This document shows, piece after piece, positions 35,990 through 45,375 of a stretch of DNA of 64,000 bases. Under the pieces are notes generated by a model. It saw nothing but the letters and a program-made list of their open reading frames with translations, was not told the origin of the DNA and did no database searches. A program made the translations under genes and the position numbers. Numbering within the stretch: the stretch's first letter is position 1; each line of letters starts with the position of its first letter. This DNA comes from Leptolyngbya sp. FACHB-321. GTDB taxonomy: Bacteria > Cyanobacteriota > Cyanobacteriia > Leptolyngbyales > Leptolyngbyaceae. The DNA lies in NCBI RefSeq assembly GCF_014695975.1, contig NZ_JACJPI010000014.1, forward strand, positions 1 to 64,000. The letters are read 5' to 3'.

Positions 35990-36526
35990 ATGACATTAAA
36001 AATCAAGTACGTCCCACAACCCAATTCGGATTTTTGCCAGAGTGCTTGTATTGCAATGGCACTAGGCACCGACGACATTCACGGGATTCGCAATGCTTTA
36101 GTATCGCAAGGTATAGCAGGCGATCCAGCAGTAATGGCGGACTATCTCCGTCCTCGTGTCAAGTCTTACAAATTCCTTATAGATGGCTCTTTGAACGACG
36201 CAAAAAAAGCTCTTGATGACGAGTGTGTCGTGATTACTCACGGTTGGTTTACCCGTATAGGTCATGTCATTACACTCGTTGGGTATGAGCCTGACCCAAA
36301 CACAATGTCTTATCGCTTTATCGTTCACGATCCGTGGGCAGAGTATAACTTTCCAAAGGGTGACCACGACGACTCGAAAATAGGCGAAAGTGTTCGATAC
36401 TCCAGCTATGGCATGTACGCTACTTGTGTCAATTCTGCTGACTACGATCATGCTCTTGAAATTTACAGCAAGAAGAGATTGCTGTCCACTGAAGAAAATG
36501 CATGGCTACACATCATTAAGCCCTGA
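35990..36526 (+). CDS. C39-like (papain-fold) cysteine peptidase
   Basis: The product is 178 residues from the ATG at 35990, which has AAAGGA about 10 bp upstream. An in-frame ATG at 35918 adds 24 residues of unrelated sequence. It is a single C39_2-type domain: QPNSDFCQSAC with catalytic Cys16, GHVITLVGYE with His92 and VHDPWAEY with Asp114. There is no signal peptide and no transporter domain, so it is a stand-alone papain-like peptidase, or a peptidoglycan or isopeptide hydrolase. It is followed by a second C39 gene (interrupted) and a GH19 enzyme, which suggests a lytic cassette. Substrate unknown. Confidence 0.8.
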   Translation: MTLKIKYVPQPNSDFCQSACIAMALGTDDIHGIRNALVSQGIAGDPAVMADYLRPRVKSYKFLIDGSLNDAKKALDDECVVITHGWFTRIGHVITLVGYEPDPNTMSYRFIVHDPWAEYNFPKGDHDDSKIGESVRYSSYGMYATCVNSADYDHALEIYSKKRLLSTEENAWLHIIKP

Positions 36527-36670
36527 TTTTCCATTAATTCCGCAGTAGGGCTACGTGTGAATGACACTAACAGAAGCTAGAACTCCAATGAGCAGAGGGT
36601 TCAAAGCTGACTACCTAGTCTTTACGGTAGCTAAATCAGAAAGTATTTCCAGAAAATTAAGGAGTGGAGA

Positions 36671-37444
36671 ATGCCCACATATACTTTAAGAGCCTTGAAA
36701 GACACTGGTATCAAATTACAGCCGATTCCAAGCGACCAGTTAGATCAGTCTGACGTTCAGCCTCTTGATTCAGGAACAGTGCTCACCTTGCATAGCTATA
36801 TTTACAATGAGCAAAATAGGCACTACAAAGTTGCCTTTCTCACAGATTCTTTCCAGGGAAGGAATACCTGGTGGGCTTTTGAGGAGCATGTAGAGATAGC
36901 AAGGGATGGAGTTGTTCTACCTCAAGGGCAATCTGAAGAGAAGAAGCTTAATGTCGGCTGGCGCAGTCAGTTAGACAACCGATTCAATCCTAGTATTACC
37001 TGTAATGTCACTTAAGTTGCCATGTGCCTTGGTTACCTGGGACATCCAAATCCAACCGGAGAACAGTTGGAAGATGAATTGTATCAGTACTGTGAAAACC
37101 ACAGCTTGAACCGGGAGGCACCGACAGATCTAGCAACCTTAATTCAGCGATACGGGTATGCAGATGATTTGCAAATGAATGGTCACTGGAAAGACATCAA
37201 ACCTTGGTTGAATAAAGGCAATCCAGTGATTGTTCATGGAGACTTTACTGCCAGGGGACACATTGTTGTCATTATTGGCTACAACGCTAGAGGCTGGATT
37301 GTTAACGACCCCTACGGCGAATGGTTCTCGGATGGATACGATACCAACGCTAGCGGTGCTGGTTTAACCTACTCCTATGGAATGATGGAACGAATTTGCC
37401 ATCCCAGTGGAGACCTCTGGGTTCATTACGTTTACAAGCCATAA
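36671..37444 (+). pseudogene. C39-like peptidase interrupted by one in-frame TAA
   Basis: A continuous frame of 257 codons is broken only by a TAA at 37013-37015. The first 90 residues form a small beta-rich SH3-like domain. Then comes WRSQLDNRFNPSITCNVT (catalytic Cys111), the stop, and immediately in the same frame VAMCLGYLGHP, RGHIVVIIGYNARGWIVNDPYGEW with the His and Asp, and a normal C-terminus. In relatives the residue after CNVT is usually Ser, so a TCA to TAA change would explain it. AAGGAG precedes the ATG. It could be a pseudogene, a recent mutation, a sequencing error or a readthrough case. A restart at the ATG at 37022 would lack the catalytic Cys. Confidence 0.8.
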
Positions 37445-37523
37445 AGGCTTGAACGGTTTATAGATTTCTTGAAAATACGAATCAGTTTTCTGATTAAGCC
37501 CAAATAAATACTGGAGATTCTCA

Positions 37524-38483
37524 ATGAATTCTGATGAACAGAGAGCTTATCGGCAGCTTGGCTTGGATCGTTTAGAACAATTGCTAATGCAACTTCCAGA
37601 ACGAGCCTTTGCAGCTGATTTCTTTGTTGATAGCTCAATCCGCGCCTTGTCCAATTTGCCTACTCGCCCAGATGGAGCTTTACCTTATGAAGGTCTTTAT
37701 GGTGCAGGTAAAGCTTTTGATGACTACCGAGATATTGCGACCGATCGCTTGGAAGAATTGCTGATATCTCTATCCGGCTTCAAAGACATTGACGAGGGGG
37801 TAGATCAACAAATTCGGTTACTTTCCAATCTACCCCCCAAAGCTGCTGGTGTTGCTCCTTATGTGCGCCTATTCAACCTACGTTCAGCAGCACCTGATCC
37901 AGATGATAGGGCACTACAGTCTCTTGATATTGAATCTAATGAAGAGTTTGTTACTACGGATATGCTGCTTCAAATTGTTGGCAGTAATGAACTTGTTAGT
38001 CGGATCAAGATGATGACACCAGGAATGAACGCAACACTTAAGCGTTATCAGATCAACTCAAAGTTGCGTATCGCTCACTTTCTGGCACAGGTCATCCACG
38101 AGAGCGGTGGCTTTCGATGGTTGCGAGAGCTTTGGGGACCAACAGAAGCTCAGGAATGGTATGAGGGTAGACGCGATTTAGGTAACAATCATCCCGGTGA
38201 TGGTTTCCGTTTCAGAGGTCGAGGAATAATTCAGTTGACTGGTCGAGCTAACTACCAAAAGTTCTTTGATGAACTCGGAGTTGATGTTGTCAGTAAGCCT
38301 GAATTAGTGGAGAACTTTCCACACGCTGTCTTAGCAGCAGGATGGTTTTGGAAGGGTAAAAGTATTAATGATCCAGCAGATCAAGATAATGTGCGTGAAG
38401 TAACGCGAAGAGTCAATGGTGGCTTTAATGGATTGGCAGAACGCATTGCGATCCTAGAGCGGGCCAAACTTGTCTTAAGTTAA
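37524..38483 (+). CDS. GH19 chitinase/lysozyme-like enzyme with helical repeats
   Basis: The protein is 319 residues. The N-terminal 120 contain two related helical repeats of about 55 residues (DRLEQLLMQLP...ALSNLP and DRLEELLISLS...LLSNLP). The C-terminal domain is a GH19-type glycosidase: IAHFLAQVIHESGGF with the catalytic acid Glu193, GDGFRFRGRGIIQLTGRANY in the substrate groove, and AAGWFW further on. Such domains cut chitin or peptidoglycan and are common in phage endolysins. There is no signal peptide, so export would need another route or lysis. GGAG precedes the ATG. It is preceded by two C39-like genes and followed by a membrane protein gene on the same strand. Confidence 0.85.
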   Translation: MNSDEQRAYRQLGLDRLEQLLMQLPERAFAADFFVDSSIRALSNLPTRPDGALPYEGLYGAGKAFDDYRDIATDRLEELLISLSGFKDIDEGVDQQIRLLSNLPPKAAGVAPYVRLFNLRSAAPDPDDRALQSLDIESNEEFVTTDMLLQIVGSNELVSRIKMMTPGMNATLKRYQINSKLRIAHFLAQVIHESGGFRWLRELWGPTEAQEWYEGRRDLGNNHPGDGFRFRGRGIIQLTGRANYQKFFDELGVDVVSKPELVENFPHAVLAAGWFWKGKSINDPADQDNVREVTRRVNGGFNGLAERIAILERAKLVLS

Positions 38484-38565
38484 GAACCGCTATCACAGCA
38501 AGGCGCAAATCCTGAGCCTTATGACGGATTGACACTATAAGCAAAACAAGGAGGCTTTTTAGACC

Positions 38566-39675
38566 ATGAAATACAAGATAGGCACCTTTTTAGGATTGGT
38601 TCTGTCTACAAGTCTGACTGTTACAGCCGCATATTGCCAAAATCCCCCAAGTTCTATTCCCTCTTCTACATCAAGTTCTGGTTTCAACGAAGGGGATGTC
38701 ATTGATTACAGAAACGATGGTACAGGAAAAGTTATACCTATCAAACGTAAAGGAGGTGTACTTAAGGGTTTAGATACACCATACATTGGTGATCAAGAAT
38801 TTTGGCTGGCACTGGGTATAACCGTCGCTGCTGGGATTTTAGGAGGGTTTGTTGCAGAATTAATTAATCTAAACGGCAACATTGAGCGACCTCATAAACC
38901 GAGTGATGATGAGTGGGCTGCGAGAGCTGCTGATACTAGCGGTCGCGATGCCAATTATAAAAATGTAATTGATTTAGGCATCTTTGCAAGATTGAGTATT
39001 GGTGGTCTAGCTGCTCCTGCAGCAATGGTCTTCTTGAAACCTGTCAGTGTCTTTGCTCTATTTGGCACGTCGGTAGTTGCTGGTTCAGCAGGTGCTGCCA
39101 TCTTTATTGCTTTACAAGAGCGAATTAAAACAGTCATTGCTGAGCAACAAAAAGCTGTGGCTGTAGCTGTAGCTGAGAAAGAGAAAGAACATGCACAAGA
39201 ACCAGCTAGGCAGGAGAAGTTGAAACAGAGCGCTCAGCTGCTCTTGATTAAATTAAACGAAGCTGCAACAAAGCTAGAAAAAATCGAGGAAGAACTGAGA
39301 CGACAGTCAGAAACCAAATCAGAAAATTGCAACATCTTAATGTTTCAGAATGAGGCTGGTTTAAACCCAAATGACTTCAAAGAAGTATGGAGCTTATTGA
39401 ATGAAGTTAAAGGGGTCGATACACAAATAGGAGATAAAATTACTAAGCCTTTCAAAGTGCTAGAGCAGACGATAAATAGCTTGTCTACATCCACAGAGGG
39501 TGAAGTTACCATCACAATTGGTAAAGGTAAGAAGCTTGATCTCGAAGTTCTCAATCAAGTGAAGAAGCACTTAAATGAAGCCAAAGGCGAGGTTAACGCC
39601 ATAGCTGAAGATGAACTAATTTCCTTGACGGCTAAAACACCAACAAAACCCACCTTTCAGCCTGCATCCTCTTAA
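38566..39675 (+). CDS. Membrane protein with a long coiled coil, unknown
   Basis: The 369-residue protein has a probable signal peptide (GTFLGLVLSTSLTVTAAYC), a short linker with a YIGDQEFW motif, and two or three transmembrane segments (ALGITVAAGILGGFVAEL, LSIGGLAAPAAMVFL, ALFGTSVVAGSAGAAIFIAL). A charged coiled-coil region from about 190 runs to the end. No enzymatic motif is visible. AAGGAGG precedes the ATG. It is the last gene of the C39/GH19 group and might be a membrane partner or protective protein for those hydrolases. That is inference from position. I do not recognise the family. Confidence 0.75.
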   Translation: MKYKIGTFLGLVLSTSLTVTAAYCQNPPSSIPSSTSSSGFNEGDVIDYRNDGTGKVIPIKRKGGVLKGLDTPYIGDQEFWLALGITVAAGILGGFVAELINLNGNIERPHKPSDDEWAARAADTSGRDANYKNVIDLGIFARLSIGGLAAPAAMVFLKPVSVFALFGTSVVAGSAGAAIFIALQERIKTVIAEQQKAVAVAVAEKEKEHAQEPARQEKLKQSAQLLLIKLNEAATKLEKIEEELRRQSETKSENCNILMFQNEAGLNPNDFKEVWSLLNEVKGVDTQIGDKITKPFKVLEQTINSLSTSTEGEVTITIGKGKKLDLEVLNQVKKHLNEAKGEVNAIAEDELISLTAKTPTKPTFQPASS

Positions 39676-40039
39676 TCATCCGTATAGTTTGCTGGCGCTC
39701 GTCTAGGTTAAGCTTACGTAGCTCTGTCATTAACCTACGGGAACTTGCCCATCTGCCTTGGTCGTTCCTCCAGTTCCTTAAAAGGCGTGATCGTATTTCT
39801 AGAAAACATATTAAGTAGGTAGCCTTAATTAATTGTAAGAAGGGGGGGTGGGGGCTTTGTCCTCATGCAAGGGGGGCAACCCCTACATCCCCAAAAGCAT
39901 CTCTGGTTTAATTACACCGAGCTACTTAGCTTTGGCGATCGCACTTGCTCAAGCTCCCCTGCGACTTGACTCAAGATTTTAGAGAAAGCAGTGGTGGAAA
40001 AATTCATTCACTCATCGGAAGATTTTAGTTAAGAAAAAA
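39676..40039. other. Intergenic with poly-G tract
   Basis: No gene is seen. A run of seven G then T then five G lies around 39842-39854, and a second G6 is at about 39871. The stretch leads into the 21-bp repeat array at 40040. Confidence 0.4.
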
Positions 40040-40165
40040 CTCATCTCATTTTCAAGTTTTAATGATTTGCCCTATCGTTTCAATGTTTTGTGTGTTAATT
40101 CCAAGGATCTGAGTTTGCGTTTTAAGGATCTGAGTTCTCATTTCAGTAGATCCCACGCCCATTTT
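40040..40165 (-). repeat. Degenerate 21-bp-period repeat, six units
   Basis: Units begin at 40040, 40061, 40082, 40103, 40124 and 40145. AAGGATCTGAG is exact at 40103 and 40124, and units end in TTT(T/C) or TTCC. On the minus strand the units read as heptads (EMRTQIL, KTQTQIL), resembling the EFRTSTI heptads of the 29311 array, so the two arrays appear to be the same family in opposite orientation. Confidence 0.7.
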
Positions 40166-40188
40166 CATCCCCTTCATAGGCTAAAAGT

Positions 40189-40950
40189 ATGCCCAAAATC
40201 TCTGCTGGTGAACTCGAGGTTAACTATCAAATCAAAGGCGCAGGCGACCCTCTATTACTTGTCATTGGTCTCAGTTTCAGCCTCCTCGACTGGGGCACAG
40301 CCTTCCCTGAGCTTCTCGCTCAACACTACAAAGTGATTCTGTTTGACAACCGCGATGCAGGAGAGACCAGCCAATCTACCTATCCCTACACGATCGCTCA
40401 AATGGCAGATGATGCCGCCAGTCTCCTCATTGCCCTAGGCGAACCCAAAGCTCACGTTTTCGGTGTCAGCATGGGTGGCATGATTGCCCAACACTTTGCC
40501 CTTAACCATGCTGACAAACTCAATAAACTGATACTTGGTTGTACAGCAGCGGGTGGCACTTGTAGCGAATTTGGCGATGCCAGTGGATTATTGACGGGCA
40601 ACATCCTCCCGTTGCTCTTCACCCCGGAGTTCACCCGCGATCATCAAACCGATTTGACAAAACTGCTTCAAATGACCACGCCATTCCATAGTCAAGGGGG
40701 TACCTTACAACGGCAGCTTCAGGCAATGCATACCCACGATACCTGTAATCTGCTGAGCAAGATCACCGCACCCACACTAGTTATCACTGGCGATCGCGAT
40801 CCTGTCATACCCCCACAAAACAGCGGTTTTCTCGCTCAAAAAATTCCGGGTGCCCAGCAAGCAACAATCAAAAATGCGAGTCACGGCTTTTGCTTCAGCC
40901 ATCCCAATGATACCGCTAGTGCTCTCATTAACTTTCTCCAACACCCTTAG
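40189..40950 (+). CDS. Alpha/beta hydrolase
   Basis: The 253-residue cytoplasmic protein has the alpha/beta hydrolase pattern. LLLVIGLSFSLLDWG corresponds to the oxyanion region, LFDNRDAGET follows, and the nucleophile elbow is GVSMGG with Ser94. ITGDRDPVIP carries the acid residue and ASHGFCF the catalytic His. It is closest in style to the pimeloyl-ester/haloalkane dehalogenase-like group with the NRDxGxT motif. The substrate cannot be predicted. The NTF2-like gene starts 12 bp downstream, so they probably share a transcript. The 21-bp repeat array ends 23 bp upstream of the start codon. Confidence 0.88.
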   Translation: MPKISAGELEVNYQIKGAGDPLLLVIGLSFSLLDWGTAFPELLAQHYKVILFDNRDAGETSQSTYPYTIAQMADDAASLLIALGEPKAHVFGVSMGGMIAQHFALNHADKLNKLILGCTAAGGTCSEFGDASGLLTGNILPLLFTPEFTRDHQTDLTKLLQMTTPFHSQGGTLQRQLQAMHTHDTCNLLSKITAPTLVITGDRDPVIPPQNSGFLAQKIPGAQQATIKNASHGFCFSHPNDTASALINFLQHP

Positions 40951-40962
40951 AGGGACAGACAT

Positions 40963-41391
40963 ATGAATGATGCCTTCACCAACTCCAAAACCATTGCTTC
41001 TGACCCGCTCATTCTGGAAACCTTTCAGGATTACGCTGAAGCCTTTGAAACCCTCGATCCTTCAGTCATTCTGCCGTTTTATCAGTATCCCGCCATTCTG
41101 ATCTCTGAACAAAAGCCAGTCAAAATCACAAATAAAATCATTGGCTGGGCAGCATTCAAAATCGCCATGACTAGGCTAAAACGGCGCGGCTACGATCATA
41201 GCAAGACTGAATCTCTGGAAGTCAGACAAGTGAGAGATAATCTCGCGATCATCACTGGAACAGTAATCCGGTACAAAAAAGATAACTCCGAACTGGAACG
41301 CTTCGACTTGAATTACACCCTACGTAAGGTCAAGAGTGACTGGAAGATCATAGTCGGTACTCTTCTAGAAGTTGCTGAGAAGTCAGCATAA
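40963..41391 (+). CDS. NTF2-like/SnoaL-type protein
   Basis: The 142-residue protein has the helix-then-curved-sheet pattern of the NTF2-like superfamily: an N-terminal helix with DYAEAFETLDPSVILPFYQYP, a central IGWAAFKIAMTRL helix, and late strands NLAIITGTVIRY and FDLNYTLRKVKSDWKIIVGTL. Members include small hydrolases, isomerases and binding proteins. No specific catalytic set can be assigned. It is encoded 12 bp after the hydrolase gene and probably works with it or is simply co-expressed. Confidence 0.8.
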   Translation: MNDAFTNSKTIASDPLILETFQDYAEAFETLDPSVILPFYQYPAILISEQKPVKITNKIIGWAAFKIAMTRLKRRGYDHSKTESLEVRQVRDNLAIITGTVIRYKKDNSELERFDLNYTLRKVKSDWKIIVGTLLEVAEKSA

Positions 41392-41611
41392 CGCTGGCAA
41401 TTATTTATGGACTGAGAATCGCTAATGAAACAGTAGCGCTCACCCTCATTAGTAGGCGGGGCGCGATCTCACCCTCACTCTCCATTCCAAAAGTTACTGA
41501 CAATTTGAGGACTGTGTCTATGCGTTTAGCATTTTGCAAGTGGTTGATATTTATAAGCAGCAAAGCATAACACGTCTCTCCGTAGGGTTAACCATTCAAA
41601 TATTAAGAGCA

Positions 41612-41803
41612 ATGATGGCTATCACTATAAGTCCCAACGAGGTTTGTAAGTTGATTAGGTTTCTGGATCAATATGGCATCTCAAATACGAATGACTATAA
41701 GTTCGTTCTTGATCCAAGTTTTAGAGGTCTCAACTTAAAGGTTGATCTAAGCGTTACGTATCTACCTCAAAAAAAGACGCTTACAGTTACTCTCGATCCT
41801 TGA
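41612..41803 (+). CDS. Possible small hypothetical protein
   Basis: A 63-residue frame from the ATG at 41612 (or 41615) has an N-terminal helix (EVCKLIRFLDQYG) and three likely strands near the C-terminus (LKVDLSVTYL, KKTLTVTLDP). A TTG at 41534 would extend it. Composition looks protein-like, but I recognise no family and see no strong ribosome binding site, so the call is tentative. Confidence 0.35.
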   Translation: MMAITISPNEVCKLIRFLDQYGISNTNDYKFVLDPSFRGLNLKVDLSVTYLPQKKTLTVTLDP

Positions 41804-42167
41804 TAAATTTGTAGCAAAAGCATAAAGCTTATTTACAGGAGCAAGGTATAGACAATGACACGATGTCTTTCTAAGCCTTTGATTCTGGTGAGTTCCGCTC
41901 TAAGATCAAACACGGAACCTTGAACCTCGTGAGATCAATCGGTCTTTTAGCTAGTGGCACTGAGCGCATTCTGACTAGAGGTGGATGAGTAGCAGCCACA
42001 GCTAGAGCGGACGATCACCGTTCTCTAACCTCCTAAAATTACTTGACTCATGGCAGGTAATAATAAGCCATCCACCTGCCGCTTAGGAATTCAGGCATTC
42101 TCCTGCCGTACTGGCAAGACTGGACTCAAAGTGACACATTGAATTTCTCATTAAAAATTACGAGGTA
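41804..42167. other. Intergenic, no gene seen
   Basis: There is no supported gene in this 360-bp stretch between the small hypothetical frame and the tRNA. Short frames occur but stop quickly. Confidence 0.4.
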
Positions 42168-42240
<73 letters not shown>

Positions 42241-42362
42241 CGATGTGTTCCTTATGATGCCTTGAGAGTTAGCATTCGTCAAGCAAACGTTTAACTTCAA
42301 ACCATCTTTTTCATTGTACGCCTGATCGCGCTAGAGTTTGTGTAAGTTCGCTATGTGCTTTT

Positions 42363-43475
42363 ATGACTGATACTCCTCAAAATTTTTCCCAGCCTCACTC
42401 TCAATCTGATGTAGACGTAGAGAGTCTACTACAGTCGCTACGGCGTAAGGAAGGCACGTGGGTCGAGTGGGGGCAGGCGTGTCAGACTTTGCAAAAAGCA
42501 GGCTACAGTCCTCAGGCAATTTTTGAAGCGACTGGGTTTGAGCCGGTTCAGCAGAACCAGATTATCGTTGGTGGTCAGGTGTTTACTAGTGCCGTCAGTG
42601 CTGGGATAACTGATGCTGTTAGGACTCATTTTGAGCGAAAAGGCAGCGATCTGCTGTACGAGTTCCGAATCTTGACGCAGCCAGAGCGGGCAGCAGCAGC
42701 AACCTTAGCAGCCGAAAAGGGGATTGATGTGGATGAGGCACGGGATGTTGCCAAAGCCATTAAAGATTTTTCGCGGCTTGGTACTGTGCCAGAAGGTTTT
42801 ACGACTCATGTAGGCGACGCGATCGCCTATCAATGCTGGAAGCTAGCACGCCAAAAGGCAGATTTACAAGAACGCTCTCGCTTTATTGCTAGAGGGCTGC
42901 GATTTGTCCATAGCGATGAGGCGCGTAAACAGATTGAGCGCCTGTTGACCGATTTCAGCGTTGTGCCGACTGCAACAGCACCATTGCTCCCGGTGTACCG
43001 TTTAGAAGCGGATGAAGATTTGCCGCGAGTCCTTCCGGTGGTTGGCAAGCTGCCGCTTACAAAAGCCGATCTTCAGGCAGTGCCTATGGTTGATGCTATT
43101 CAACCGTTTGGCATTGTGAAGTTTGAGGGGGCTGCGGCTTGGGTACCTGTACCCGGTTGGCAGGTAATTTTGATGGCAACTGACCCGGTTGTACTTTTGT
43201 GCGACAGCCAAATGTTTCCGGTGCCGCTGCCTGGTAAGCAAGGGGATGTGCTGGTTATAGTGGATCGGGCACAGCGGGAGTGGCGGAACGATCGCTACTT
43301 CATTGTTGAAGAAGCAGACCAGATCCAGATCAAATGGTCTGAGCTGCCGCCCGATGAGCCTTTATTAGGCGAAGTCATTCTCATCATGCGACCGAAAAAG
43401 ATTCTGGATGAGAATTATACAAAGGACTACTTTGGACGCAGACCAGGTTATGACGGTTGGCAAACGGATGAATAA
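42363..43475 (+). CDS. raf1: RuBisCO accumulation factor 1
   Basis: The 370-residue protein matches Raf1, a dimeric chaperone that brackets RbcL dimers during assembly of form I RuBisCO. The N-terminal helix-turn-helix-like domain is recognisable by TWVEWGQACQTLQKAGYSPQ and IFEATGFEPVQQNQ. A central helical domain follows (RAAAATLAAEKGIDVDEARD). The C-terminal beta domain with LPLTKADLQAVPMVDAIQ and the FGIVKFEG motif mediates dimerisation in the known structures. It acts in the cytoplasm. The length is typical. It starts about 120 bp after the divergent tRNA-Ala and converges with the glycosyltransferase gene at 43498. Confidence 0.95.
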   Translation: MTDTPQNFSQPHSQSDVDVESLLQSLRRKEGTWVEWGQACQTLQKAGYSPQAIFEATGFEPVQQNQIIVGGQVFTSAVSAGITDAVRTHFERKGSDLLYEFRILTQPERAAAATLAAEKGIDVDEARDVAKAIKDFSRLGTVPEGFTTHVGDAIAYQCWKLARQKADLQERSRFIARGLRFVHSDEARKQIERLLTDFSVVPTATAPLLPVYRLEADEDLPRVLPVVGKLPLTKADLQAVPMVDAIQPFGIVKFEGAAAWVPVPGWQVILMATDPVVLLCDSQMFPVPLPGKQGDVLVIVDRAQREWRNDRYFIVEEADQIQIKWSELPPDEPLLGEVILIMRPKKILDENYTKDYFGRRPGYDGWQTDE

Positions 43476-43497
43476 GTAATTATGCGTCTCGAATGAC

Positions 43498-45375
43498 TCA
43501 CTGTTTGCAGCGATAGAGTTGATACGGAATACCTAATCGGTAAAAGCGATCGCGATCAAGCACGCAGCCGATTGAACTTCCTGCTGAATGCAGCATGGAA
43601 AGTGTGGGTGGAAACTCGTTTCGCTTGAGACCGGGTGCAACCATCCAGAAAGCAAAGGGAGACTGCAGAGGCTGTTTGAGTCTTGCCAGATTTTCCCAGA
43701 CATAGGTGTAGCTGGGTTGCTGTAGACGATCGTCTACTTGTGTACCCGTTGTCTCTGCGGGACGCACTTTCGGTAGAAAAGTGAAGTAGTGGCGTGAGTC
43801 TGTGCCAGGGCGATCGCCAGTCTGCCCCTTGAGAGCAAGCGCAAAACTTAGACCCAGTGCTACCTCCTGCAAATCGCCGTATGCCATGCCCATTAAAAGC
43901 GGTGTCTCGGCTGTAGTCTGAACGTTTTTGGCAACCTGATCAGGCTGATACGGTTTCAAAAACACCAGATTTGAAACTACCAACGTGCTGCTGAGTACGC
44001 CCACTAGTAGCACTGCCCATGTTAGAGTATGGCGCGGTAAACGTGCTGCATGCCGTTCTGCGAGCGTGTCAGATGGGTCGCTCTGTCCTGCTATATCGCT
44101 GTGGTGGTTACTCTTCACACTGCCTTTCTGCCTGCCTCGACTGGGTTGAGCCAGACAGGCTCCCAGCAACGCACAGATGGCTGGAAAGTACAAGAAGTTA
44201 TAACGTGGCACCGACGTAATATCTTTGCCGAGAATGTAGACGATCGCCAAAAATTCCAGCAATACACACAGGACGAAGACAGCCAGCAATCGCGTTGCCA
44301 GATGTGTGTCGGGGGTACTCCAGAGTTGTGCGAAGCGTCCCGACACTTGCCATAATAGCCAGACACTAAACAGCACCATCAATACCACCATCAAGGTAGC
44401 TAGCCAACCGGGTTGCTTTTCCACCGGGAGCGCGATCGCCATCAAAATCCAGCCGATGGGTAACTGATAGAGCGGTGCGATCGTGTCCATCCAATCTGGC
44501 TCAAAGGGCTTCATCCAGTTGGTTTCAGGACGACTGATGTGGCTGAGAAAGGTTGGCAACCAGGGTAGATAGGTGAGACAGATGCCCGTCGCGGCAAGCG
44601 CCACAGCAAGGAACGCACGACGTGGATGGAGATAGAGCGTACGAGCTGTGGTGTGTGGGGCATCCGGGGAGCGATGAAGCGTGGGAAGCGCTTTAAAGGT
44701 CAGAATATTAATGAGCAGGGTTGCAACCTGAGCAACAAACGCCAGCAAAAAGAAATAGTGGACGTAGAAGCCGATGCTGTTGACAACCATCCAGCCGACC
44801 CAAACACCAAGGCGAATACGACGGTGATACAAGTCAGTCTGCATCTGATACAGCCCCAAAAGCGCCAGAATGACTAGCAGCATGGGTAAGGTGTAGTGGC
44901 GGGCTTCTTGCGACAGGTACACCGCGAACGGAGAAACAGCCATAACCATTGCCCCTGTTAACCCTGCTGCGGGCGAAAAGGCAATGCGGTTGAGTTGATA
45001 AACAGCGGCGATCGACACTACTCCAATCAACGCCGGTAAAGCTCGCAGCTTCCAGACCCATGACAGTGGCAGCGTCTGCGTCCACCGTAGCCAGTCATGC
45101 ATCCAGCAAAAAAATAGCGGTGGATGCACCGATTGGCTAGAGATCGTTTGAGCAATTTGAGCGCAGCTTGTCTCTGGATTCAGCGTAAACACTCGTTCTA
45201 ATACTGATAGCGAAAACGCTTCGTTTAGAGGCACCTCATAATAGTTGCGTCCCAAACTAAACAGAGCCGTAATCACCTCATCTAACCAGACAGGTTTTAG
45301 ATCCAGATTCCAGAAGCGCAGTATGGCTCCCAGAAGGATGATCCCTACCAAAAGCAGGTAATGTCGAGATTTCAT
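43498..45375 (-). CDS. GT39-like membrane glycosyltransferase
   Basis: The 625-residue integral membrane protein starts at the ATG at 45375. A TTG at 45387 adds four residues. The first helix (LLLVGIILLGAILRFWNL) is followed by LKPVWLDEVIT, whose acidic residues correspond to the D-E motif in the first loop of GT-C fold transferases (PMT/ArnT type). About ten or more transmembrane helices follow, including HPPLFF, a second motif of the family. Such enzymes use a polyprenyl-phosphate sugar donor to glycosylate lipids or proteins at the membrane. Donor and acceptor are unknown here. Confidence 0.85.
   Translation of the reverse strand: MKSRHYLLLVGIILLGAILRFWNLDLKPVWLDEVITALFSLGRNYYEVPLNEAFSLSVLERVFTLNPETSCAQIAQTISSQSVHPPLFFCWMHDWLRWTQTLPLSWVWKLRALPALIGVVSIAAVYQLNRIAFSPAAGLTGAMVMAVSPFAVYLSQEARHYTLPMLLVILALLGLYQMQTDLYHRRIRLGVWVGWMVVNSIGFYVHYFFLLAFVAQVATLLINILTFKALPTLHRSPDAPHTTARTLYLHPRRAFLAVALAATGICLTYLPWLPTFLSHISRPETNWMKPFEPDWMDTIAPLYQLPIGWILMAIALPVEKQPGWLATLMVVLMVLFSVWLLWQVSGRFAQLWSTPDTHLATRLLAVFVLCVLLEFLAIVYILGKDITSVPRYNFLYFPAICALLGACLAQPSRGRQKGSVKSNHHSDIAGQSDPSDTLAERHAARLPRHTLTWAVLLVGVLSSTLVVSNLVFLKPYQPDQVAKNVQTTAETPLLMGMAYGDLQEVALGLSFALALKGQTGDRPGTDSRHYFTFLPKVRPAETTGTQVDDRLQQPSYTYVWENLARLKQPLQSPFAFWMVAPGLKRNEFPPTLSMLHSAGSSIGCVLDRDRFYRLGIPYQLYRCKQ

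Noticed and set aside
36098-36451. 117-residue minus-strand frame opposite the C39 peptidase
   Set aside because: The plus strand carries the catalytic motifs and a ribosome binding site. The minus frame has none.
37022-37444. Independent gene starting at the ATG after the TAA
   Set aside because: It would lack the catalytic Cys and N-terminal domain and has no ribosome binding site. It is better read as the second half of the interrupted C39 gene.
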